Source: Micromonospora sp. C95 (GTDB lineage: Bacteria > Actinomycetota > Actinomycetes > Mycobacteriales > Micromonosporaceae). From it: DNA of 64,000 bases. Positions 58,239 to 64,000 of this stretch are shown in pieces (position 1 is the first letter of the stretch; every line of letters begins with the position of its first letter). The stretch is taken from contig NZ_JAGPXT010000022.1 in assembly GCF_018070465.1 (NCBI RefSeq), forward strand, positions 1-64,000, given 5' to 3'. The notes beneath the pieces were generated by a model. That model saw nothing but the letters and a program-made list of their open reading frames with translations. It did no database searches and was not told the origin of the DNA. A program made the position numbers and the translations under genes.

Positions 58239-58772
58239 TCAACCGCGCGGACGCGGCCGGGCCGGAGCCAGGAAGGAAGAACCGATGAATCCTACCAGTT
58301 CGTCCACGACCCGCTCGATGCGGTCGTGCGACACGCTGAGGTCGACGGCCGCCATCACGGGCGGGCCCGGCAGCCGACCGGGCGGATGGAGCAGAACGAG
58401 TCGCGCCTCCGGCCACCCCGCCCGCACCAGCAACGCCCCGTCGAGGTCCAGCGCGAGCAGCACCGGCTGCCCGGCGGCCAGCCGGCGGCGCAGCGGGGTG
58501 ATCTCCGTGCCGCGCCGGTACCCGCCGAGCCGGCTCCATTCCAGCAGTTCGCCCGCGGCGAGCCGACGGTCGAACTCCTCCGGCGCGACGAAGTGTCGGT
58601 GGACGCCGTCCAGCTCGCTGCTCCGGCGGGGCCGGGTGGTGACCGCGATCGGCGTCCACACTGACGGAGAACGCGCCCGGATCAGCTCGACGACACTCTC
58701 CCTGCCGGCACCGGATGGGCCAGCCAGGACAGTGAGCCGAGCCGCCGGGCGCGCCTCGTCATCCAAGCTCAC
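58239..58772 (-). CDS. gmk: guanylate kinase-like protein with altered P-loop and shortened lid
   Basis: 177 aa at the normal gmk position. GMP-binding segment VTTRPRRSSELDGVHRHFVAPEEF and EWSRLGGYRRGTEI are recognisable, but the P-loop reads GPSGAGRESVV: the catalytic Lys of GxxGxGK is Arg and the following Ser/Thr is Glu. After LVLLHPP the usual ~30-residue lid (ERLRRGTE...E) is missing; the chain jumps to VDLSVSHDRIERVVDELVGFI, the normal C-terminal strand-helix. It is ~25 aa shorter than typical. It may be a weak or dead guanylate kinase, or a lineage-specific variant; a second gmk elsewhere cannot be excluded. Confidence 0.8.
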   Translation of the reverse strand: MSLDDEARPAARLTVLAGPSGAGRESVVELIRARSPSVWTPIAVTTRPRRSSELDGVHRHFVAPEEFDRRLAAGELLEWSRLGGYRRGTEITPLRRRLAAGQPVLLALDLDGALLVRAGWPEARLVLLHPPGRLPGPPVMAAVDLSVSHDRIERVVDELVGFIGSSFLAPARPRPRG

Positions 58773-58797
58773 TGCTTGTTTCTACCCGCAGTCGTGC

Positions 58798-59115
58798 TCA
58801 GTTGGCGGCGAACTCCCCAAGCAGGGCCTTGCGCTGCTGCTCGCCGAGGCCACGCAGGCGGCGGCTGTCGGCGATCTTGAGCTTCTCCATGATTTGAGTA
58901 GCCCGGATCTTGCCGATGCCCGGCATGGCCTGCAGCACGGCCGACACCTTGAGCTTGCCGACGACATCGTCGGACTCGGCCCGCTCAAGAACGGCACCGA
59001 GGGTGGTCTTGCCCTGCTTGAGCTGCTCCTTCAGCTCGGCACGGGCTTTGCGGATCTCCGCAGCCTTCTCCAGCGCGGCTGCGCGCTGCTCGGGGGTCAG
59101 TGACGGGAGCGGCAC
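58798..59115 (-). CDS. mihF: integration host factor (mIHF type)
   Basis: 105 aa actinobacterial mIHF/sIHF. PLPSLTPEQRAAALEKAAEIRKARAELKEQLKQG (N-terminal helix) and the H2TH-like DNA-binding part VVGKLKVSAVLQAMPGIGKIRATQIMEKLKIADSRRLRGLGEQQRKALL. Nucleoid protein binding DNA nonspecifically. ATG 59115. It lies between pyrF and gmk as in most actinobacteria. Confidence 0.96.
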   Translation of the reverse strand: MPLPSLTPEQRAAALEKAAEIRKARAELKEQLKQGKTTLGAVLERAESDDVVGKLKVSAVLQAMPGIGKIRATQIMEKLKIADSRRLRGLGEQQRKALLGEFAAN

Positions 59116-59211
59116 CAGTTCTCCTCAGGTCCCTATCGCGACGGGCGGGACGCACCGCCGCATCTGTGAAACGTGGTGTCGCTGTGAACCAAGGGGTTCC
59201 CAGCGCGGGGA

Positions 59212-59240
59212 AAACTAGCGGTCAACGGAGCTTTCGGCAA
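59212..59240 (-). promoter_or_regulatory. candidate mihF promoter
   Basis: Minus strand TTGCCG (59240-59235), 17-bp spacer, TAGTTT (59217-59212), giving an approximately 90-nt leader before ATG 59115. TTGACC at ~59225 inside the spacer is an alternative -35. Confidence 0.5.
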
Positions 59241-59286
59241 CGTGGGCGCGCGATGATCACCGCAAAGTGACCGAGCGATCAGTCAG

Positions 59287-60123
59287 TCATGACATCGCCA
59301 GGACCGCCCGACACTCGGCCACGGCGCGGTCCGCCGCGGCTCGCAACGCCGCCGGATCGGGCCCGGCGCCCAGCACCTCACGGGAGTACGCGGGCAGCAC
59401 GGCGGGCGCTGCGGAGCCGAAGACGACGCGCAGATCCGCCGCCGTGGCACCCTGCGCTCCGAGCCCGGGGGCGAGCAGCGGGCCGTTCACCGCCGACAGG
59501 TCGCAGCCCGTCTTCCCGACCGTGGCACCGATCACGGCACCGATGCTTCCGATCGGCTCGGCACCCGCGTTGAGCTGGGAAATCTCGTCAAGGATGGTCT
59601 GCGCGACGGTACGTCCGTCGGCGCCGCGAGCCCGCTGCACCGAGGCACCCTCGGGGTTGGAGGTGAGCGCCAGGACGAAGACGCCACCGCCGTGCTCGGC
59701 AGCCAGCTCGAACATCGGCGCCAGCGAGCCGACCCCCAGGAAGGGGCTCGCGGTCACCGCGTCGACATACATGGGGCTGGATGGATCAAGGTAGGCCGAC
59801 GCGTACGCGCGGACCGTCGAGCCGATGTCGCCGCGCTTGGCGTCGAGCAGAACGAGCGAGCCGAGATTTCGTAACTGTCGGATAGTTGACTCAAGGACCG
59901 CCACCCCTTGGGACCCGAATCGCTCGAAGAACGCCGACTGGGGCTTGACCACCGCAACCCGGTCACCAAGGGCGTCCACGACGGTTCGCGCGAATCGATC
60001 GAGCCCGGCCACATCGTCGTCAAGGCCCCACCGGGCCAGCAACGCCGGGTGCGGGTCGATCCCCACGCAGAGCGGGCCGCGCTCGTCAATGGCCCGGTGC
60101 AGCCGGGCGCCGAAGCTCTCCAT
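59287..60123 (-). CDS. pyrF: orotidine-5'-phosphate decarboxylase (type 2)
   Basis: 278 aa, converts OMP to UMP. Catalytic motif LVLLDAKRGDIGSTVRAYA (D-K-R-GD), GPLCVGIDPHPALLARWGL opening, VKPQSAFFERFG, TASPFLGVGSL, VFGSAAPAVLP. Length and motifs fit the actinobacterial type 2 enzyme. ATG 60123 (MESFGARLH), GGAAGG precedes. Downstream of bioA by 150 bp, upstream of mihF by 171 bp. Confidence 0.95.
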   Translation of the reverse strand: MESFGARLHRAIDERGPLCVGIDPHPALLARWGLDDDVAGLDRFARTVVDALGDRVAVVKPQSAFFERFGSQGVAVLESTIRQLRNLGSLVLLDAKRGDIGSTVRAYASAYLDPSSPMYVDAVTASPFLGVGSLAPMFELAAEHGGGVFVLALTSNPEGASVQRARGADGRTVAQTILDEISQLNAGAEPIGSIGAVIGATVGKTGCDLSAVNGPLLAPGLGAQGATAADLRVVFGSAAPAVLPAYSREVLGAGPDPAALRAAADRAVAECRAVLAMS

Positions 60124-60169
60124 GTAGCCAGTACCTTCCTCTCGTCCCGCGCCGGATTTGCACCGTTCG

Positions 60170-60280
60170 CGCCTACTCAGCCCGCCCGGACCAGGTCCCA
60201 CCGGGTTACTCCAATCCTCGACGCCTGCCGAGCGTGCCTACTCAAATCGAGCCGAGCGCCGACGACCGCCTACTCAGCCC
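60170..60280. repeat. 14-bp direct repeats between bioA and pyrF
   Basis: CGCCTACTCAGCCC occurs at 60170-60183 and 60267-60280 (the second contains the bioA stop), and a shorter copy GCCTACTCA at 60236-60244. On the minus strand each reads TGAGTAGGC. The 150-bp gap holds no gene; it presumably includes the pyrF promoter. Significance unclear. Confidence 0.6.
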
Positions 60281-61548
60281 ACCGCGATTGCTGCCCCGAT
60301 ACCCGTCACCAGGGTCGCCAGGTCGGGGTCCGTCGTGACGTACGGCGGCATCGTGTAGACCAGGTTCCGGAACGGACGCAGCCACACCCCCTCGGCCACC
60401 GCGGCGGCCGTGGCCGCGCCGACATCCACCTCGTGGTCCAGCTCGACCACGCCGATCGCGCCGAGCACCCGCACGTCCACCACGCCCGGCGCGCCGCGCA
60501 GCGGCGCCAGCCCGGACCGCAGGCCCCGCTCGAGCCGCGCCACCTGCCCGGCCCAGTCCCCGGACCGCAGCAGACCCAGCGAGGCGTTGGCGACCGCGCA
60601 GGCGAGCGGGTTGCCCATGAACGTCGGACCGTGCGCGAGCACACCGCCGGCCCGGATGCCCCGCGCCACCTCCGCCGTGCACAGCGCGGCGGCCAGGGTG
60701 AGGTAGCCGCCGGTGAGCGCCTTGCCGACGCAGAGCACGTCCGGGGTGACTCCGGCGTGCTCGGCGGCGAACATCGTCCCGGTACGGCCGAACCCGGTCG
60801 CGATCTCGTCGAAGATCAGCAGCACTCCGTGCGCCCGGGTCACCTCGCGCAGCACCCGCAGGTAGTGCGGATGATGGAAGCGCATCCCGCCCGCGCCCTG
60901 CACCACCGGCTCGACGATCACGGCGGCAAGTTCGTGCGCGTGCCGCTCGACCGCGTCGATCAGCGCCGCCTCGTACGCCGGATCCGGCGGGCTGTCGAAG
61001 CCACCCGGCGGCACCGGGGCGAAGACCTGTCGCGGCAGCACGTCCCCCCAGAGGTGGTGCATGCCGCCCTCGGGATCGCAGACGCTCATCGGATGGAAGG
61101 TGTCGCCGTGGTACCCGCCCCGCCAGGTGGCCAACCGGTGTCGCTGCGGTCGGCCGGTGGCCCGCTGGTACTGCAGACACATCTTCACGGCGACCTCGAC
61201 ACTCACCGAACCGGAGTCGGCCAGGAACACGTGCTCCAGCCCGTCCGGGGTCACCTCGACCAGGGTGCGGGCCAACTCCACGGCCGGCGCGTGGGTCAGC
61301 CCGCCGAACATGACGTGACTCATCCGGCCCAGTTGGTCGACCACCGCCGTGTCCAGCACCGGGTTCCGGTAGCCGTGGATCGCCGCCCACCAGGAGGACA
61401 TCCCGTCGACCAGCTCACGGCCGTCGGCCAGCCGCAGCCGCACCCCCTCGGCGCTCTGCACCAGGTACGGCGCCACAACCGGCGGCACCACCGAGTACGG
61501 ATGCCACACGTGCGCCGCATCGGCGGCGAGCACCTCCTCCGGCGTCAC
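60274..61548 (-). CDS. bioA: adenosylmethionine-8-amino-7-oxononanoate aminotransferase
   Basis: 424 aa class III PLP aminotransferase of biotin synthesis (KAPA to DAPA, SAM as amino donor). HVWHPYS opening, GMSSWWAAIHGYRNPVLD (substrate Trp pair of BioA), FLADSGSVSVEVAVKMCLQYQ, IFDEIATGFGRTGTMFAAEHAGVTPDVLCVGKALTGGYLTLAAAL (PLP Asp and Schiff-base Lys), GPTFMGNPLACAVANASL. GTG 61548 with GGAGGGG at 5 nt. No other bio gene is nearby; it is inserted between pyrD and pyrF in the pyrimidine cluster. Confidence 0.94.
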   Translation of the reverse strand: MTPEEVLAADAAHVWHPYSVVPPVVAPYLVQSAEGVRLRLADGRELVDGMSSWWAAIHGYRNPVLDTAVVDQLGRMSHVMFGGLTHAPAVELARTLVEVTPDGLEHVFLADSGSVSVEVAVKMCLQYQRATGRPQRHRLATWRGGYHGDTFHPMSVCDPEGGMHHLWGDVLPRQVFAPVPPGGFDSPPDPAYEAALIDAVERHAHELAAVIVEPVVQGAGGMRFHHPHYLRVLREVTRAHGVLLIFDEIATGFGRTGTMFAAEHAGVTPDVLCVGKALTGGYLTLAAALCTAEVARGIRAGGVLAHGPTFMGNPLACAVANASLGLLRSGDWAGQVARLERGLRSGLAPLRGAPGVVDVRVLGAIGVVELDHEVDVGAATAAAVAEGVWLRPFRNLVYTMPPYVTTDPDLATLVTGIGAAIAVG

Positions 61549-61562
61549 CCCTCCCCCACCTC

Positions 61563-61639
61563 TCCGCGATCTTGCACTTTCGGTCGCCGTTTCGTCCCAT
61601 ACACCCCATCCGCCCCGACGGAAACTGCAAGATCGCGGA
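61563..61639. repeat. 14+4-bp inverted repeat abutting the bioA SD
   Basis: TCCGCGATCTTGCA (61563-61576) is the exact complement of 61626-61639; after one C-C mismatch TTTC (61578-61581) pairs with GAAA (61621-61624). Loop ~39 nt. It ends 15 nt before the bioA start, directly against its SD (GGGAGGGG), and begins 16 nt after the pyrD stop on the minus strand. Likely pyrD terminator; an effect on bioA translation is possible. Confidence 0.8.
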
Positions 61640-61654
61640 AAGGGTGGGTGGGGG

Positions 61655-62680
61655 TCATCGGGGTGGGGCACCTGCAGCCGCGCGGGCCACGGCGCGCGGC
61701 AGCGCCGGGCCACGGTAGATGAAGCCCGTGTAGAGCTGCACCAGGCTGGCACCGGCGTCGAACATCCGGGTCGCGTCGTCGGGGTCGACGATGCCGCCCA
61801 CCCCGATCACCGGCAGTCGCCCGCCCGTCTCGGCGTGGACGAAGGCGACCACCTGCCGCGCCCGGTCGGCCAACGGGCGGCCGGACAGTCCGCCGGCCTC
61901 GCCGGAGCGCCCCCGGTCGGCCGGGGCCAGCCCGTCCCGCCCGAGGGTGGTGTTCGTGGCGATCACTCCGGCGGCGCCTCGGGACAGGCACACCTCGAGC
62001 AACTCGGCGATGGCTGGTTCGGTGAGGTCGGGGGCGATCTTCACCAGCACCGGCTTCTCCCCCACCAAGGCCGCCAGCAGCGCGTCCAGGTGCTCCCGGT
62101 CCTGCAACGCGCGCAGCCCCGGGGTGTTCGGTGAGGAGACGTTGACCGCGAAGTAGTCACCGTGGTCGCGCAACGCCCGGTACGACTCCCGGTAGTCCGC
62201 CACCGCGTCCTCCAGGGCCGTCACCTTCGACTTGCCCAGCGAGATGCCCAGCGGTACGCCGAGCGGACGTGGCAACGCCGCGAGCCGGTCCGCCAGCGCC
62301 TGCGCACCGGCGTTGTTGAAGCCCATCCTGTTGATCACGGCCTCGCTGTCGACCAGCCGGAACAGCCGGGGCCGGGGGTTGCCCGGCTGCGGACGCGCCG
62401 TCACCGTGCCGACCTCGACGAAGCCGAAGCCCAGCGCCGGCCACGCCGGTAGCGCCACCCCGTCCTTGTCCATTCCGGCGGCCAGCCCGACCGGGTTCGG
62501 AAACCGCACTCCGAACACGGTGCGCGGTGCCGCCACCGCGTACCGGGCCCGCACCGCCGCCAGCGCCACCGGCATCCGGGACAGTGCGGCCAACCGCCGC
62601 AGGGTGAACTCGTGCGCCGCCTCCGCGTCACCACCCCCCACCCGAAACAACCCCCGCCGCACCGTCCCCTCGAAGATCAC
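61655..62680 (-). CDS. pyrD: dihydroorotate dehydrogenase (quinone, class 2)
   Basis: 341 aa FMN enzyme oxidising dihydroorotate to orotate with menaquinone. N-terminal class 2 helical extension (~1-45, GLFRVGGGDAEAAHEFTLRRLAAL), then VFGVRFPNPVGLAAGMDKDG, VGTVTARPQPGNPRPRLFRL, NRMGFNNAGAQALADRL, FAVNVSSPNTPGLRALQ (catalytic Ser), PVIGVGGIVDPDDATRMFDAGASLVQLYTGFIYRGP. GTG 62680 with GGAGGGG upstream. Follows carB by 97 bp, with a hairpin between. Confidence 0.96.
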   Translation of the reverse strand: MIFEGTVRRGLFRVGGGDAEAAHEFTLRRLAALSRMPVALAAVRARYAVAAPRTVFGVRFPNPVGLAAGMDKDGVALPAWPALGFGFVEVGTVTARPQPGNPRPRLFRLVDSEAVINRMGFNNAGAQALADRLAALPRPLGVPLGISLGKSKVTALEDAVADYRESYRALRDHGDYFAVNVSSPNTPGLRALQDREHLDALLAALVGEKPVLVKIAPDLTEPAIAELLEVCLSRGAAGVIATNTTLGRDGLAPADRGRSGEAGGLSGRPLADRARQVVAFVHAETGGRLPVIGVGGIVDPDDATRMFDAGASLVQLYTGFIYRGPALPRAVARAAAGAPPR

Positions 62681-62706
62681 GCCACCCCTCCCCGAACCCG
62701 TGCGTC

Positions 62707-62761
62707 GATCATGAAGTTGTTGTCGCGACACGCCGAGGCGGCCCACAACAACTTCATGATC
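62707..62761. repeat. long inverted repeat, family GATCATGAAGTTGTTGTC (copy 2)
   Basis: Arms 62707-62723 (GATCATGAAGTTGTTGT) and 62745-62761 are perfect reverse complements over 17 bp; loop 21 nt. It sits 16 nt after the carB stop and before pyrD. The arm is the same sequence as at 40721-40775, 22 kb away, so it is a dispersed repeat and probable terminator. Confidence 0.85.
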
Positions 62762-62777
62762 AACGGGAGCTGGGGGG

Positions 62778-64000
62778 TCACTGGGCGGGCCGGAGGGTGG
62801 CGTGGAGGGCCTGGAGGGGGCGGACCTGCATGTCGCCGCGGATCCTCGCCTCGATGCCCATTACGGCGGCGGCGGCGCCGGGGACGGTGGTGATGCAGGG
62901 GATGTCGGCGGTGACCGCCGCGCTGCGGATCTCGTAACCGTCGGAGCGGGCGCTGGCACCCGAACCCTGTGGGGTGTTGACGACCAGGGCGACGTGGCCA
63001 CCGAGGATCAGCGACACCGCGTCGTCCTCGGAGCCGGCCTCGTAGTGCTTCGGGACCTGCTCGCAGGCGATGCCGTGCCGGCGCAGCACCTCGGCCGTGC
63101 CGCTGGTCGCGACGATGTCGAAGCCGAGGTCGGCGAGCCGCTTGATCGGGAAGATCATGCCGCGCTTGTCCCGGTTGGCCACCGAGACGAAGATCCTGCC
63201 CTCGGTCGGCAACGATCCGTACGCCGCCGACTGCGACTTCGCGAAGGCGTGCCCGAACGCGGTGTCGATCCCCATCACCTCGCCGGTCGACTTCATCTCC
63301 GGTCCGAGCAGCGAGTCCACACCCTTGCCGGCCGGGGTGCGGAACCGCTTGAACGGCAGCACCGCCTCCTTCACCGCGATCGGCGCGTCCGGCGGCAGCG
63401 AGCCACCGTCCCCGGTGGCCGGCAACATGCCCTCGGCGCGCAACTCGGCCAGGGTCGCGCCGAGCGCGATCCGGGCCGCCGCCTTGGCCAGCGGCACCGC
63501 CGTGGCCTTCGAGACGAACGGCACGGTACGCGAGGCGCGCGGGTTGGCCTCAAGCACGTACAACGTGTCGTCCTTGAGCGCGTACTGCACGTTGAGCAGT
63601 CCGCGTACGCCGATGCCCCGGGCGATCGCCTCGGTGTACCGGCGGACCTGGGCCACGTGCGAGCTGGCCAGGGTGATCGGCGGCAGCGCGCAGGACGAGT
63701 CGCCGGAGTGGATGCCCGCCTCCTCGATGTGCTCCATGATCCCGCCGAGGTAGACCTCGCCGTCGGCGTCGCAGAGCGCGTCCACGTCGATCTCGATGGC
63801 GTCGTCGAGGAAACTGTCGACGAGCACCGGGTGGTCCGGCGAGATGTCGGTGGCCCGGCCGATGTAGTCGCGCAGCGTGGCGTCGTCGTAGACGATCTCC
63901 ATGCCGCGACCGCCGAGCACGTACGACGGGCGGACCAGCACCGGGTAGCCGATCTCGTCGGCGATCTCCTTCGCCTCCTCGTACGAGGTGGCGGTGCCGT
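62778..64000 (-). CDS. carB: carbamoyl-phosphate synthase large subunit, C-terminal part (partial)
   Basis: About 407 residues visible; the gene continues beyond the right edge. Seen: second ATP-grasp domain (TSYEEAKEIADEIGYPVLVRPSYVLGGRGMEIVYDD, VLVDSFLDDAIEIDVDALCDADG, GDSSCALPPITL, LNVQYALKDDTLYVLEANPRASRTVPFVSKATAVPLAKAAARIALG) and the C-terminal MGS-like allosteric domain (EGRIFVSVANRDKRGMIFPIKRLADLGFDIVATSGTAEVLRRHGI...). It supplies carbamoyl phosphate to both pyrimidine and arginine synthesis (argF is here too). Confidence 0.96.
   Translation of the reverse strand, partial: GTATSYEEAKEIADEIGYPVLVRPSYVLGGRGMEIVYDDATLRDYIGRATDISPDHPVLVDSFLDDAIEIDVDALCDADGEVYLGGIMEHIEEAGIHSGDSSCALPPITLASSHVAQVRRYTEAIARGIGVRGLLNVQYALKDDTLYVLEANPRASRTVPFVSKATAVPLAKAAARIALGATLAELRAEGMLPATGDGGSLPPDAPIAVKEAVLPFKRFRTPAGKGVDSLLGPEMKSTGEVMGIDTAFGHAFAKSQSAAYGSLPTEGRIFVSVANRDKRGMIFPIKRLADLGFDIVATSGTAEVLRRHGIACEQVPKHYEAGSEDDAVSLILGGHVALVVNTPQGSGASARSDGYEIRSAAVTADIPCITTVPGAAAAVMGIEARIRGDMQVRPLQALHATLRPAQ

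Overview
The window is a very GC-rich stretch of an actinomycete chromosome. The gene content and order (pyrF-mihF-gmk-rpoZ-coaBC-metK-priA; rsmB-fmt-def; rib operon; infC-rpmI-rplT-trmH-pheST; argCJBDFR-H; tyrS) match the conserved actinobacterial core known from Mycobacterium. The codon texture, the GTGA/ATGA gene overlaps and the dispersed hairpins point to a Micromonosporaceae-type organism (inference; no database search was possible). No prophage, transposase, CRISPR array or tRNA gene was seen.

Layout, left to right. 1-95: 5' end of a 16S rRNA gene leaving the window on the minus strand, with a long leader and up to three promoters (to about 673). 695-6060: tyrS, a hotdog thioesterase, an NRAMP-like transporter with altered metal-site motifs followed by two overlapping PRC-barrel proteins, and a CNNM/CorC-type membrane protein. 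6182-15301: two acetyltransferase-type genes, then an energy/stress island (ppdK, small membrane protein, P-type ATPase, two tandem universal stress proteins) with DevR/DosR-like sequence motifs in front of ppdK and the ATPase. 15418-17997: an FMN reductase/luciferase-like monooxygenase pair behind a MarR-like palindrome, and a 3-methyladenine glycosylase. 18049-21943: NarL-type two-component system divergent from an ABC exporter with two permeases.

22092-29504: arginine biosynthesis operon argC-J-B-D-F-R-H on the minus strand (argG absent). Inside it lies an unusual 59-bp tandem duplication forming a chain of translationally coupled 20-codon micro-ORFs between argJ and argB. 29709-36058: translation block pheST, trmH-type methyltransferase, rplT, rpmI, infC (AUC start). 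36411-40722: PH-domain membrane protein, hisG-hisE, and a polar amino-acid ABC importer. 40788-44550: riboflavin operon ribD-E-BA-H under an FMN riboswitch. 44616-53169: REC-GGDDF regulator with rpe, two paralogous lipoproteins, a cupin, rsmB-fmt-def, and a cytidylate-kinase-like/ParB-like fusion protein. 53440-64000: priA (no canonical start for its full N terminus), metK with an odd codon texture, coaBC, rpoZ, a degenerate gmk, mihF, pyrF, an inserted bioA, pyrD and the 3' half of carB.

The genes mostly serve central metabolism (pyrimidine, arginine, riboflavin, SAM, CoA, histidine) and translation. The items most worth a second look are the micro-ORF relay in the arg operon, the family of long perfect intergenic inverted repeats (22001, 40721, 48461, 61563, 62707), the kinase-ParB fusion, the lid-less guanylate kinase and the candidate hypoxia regulon.
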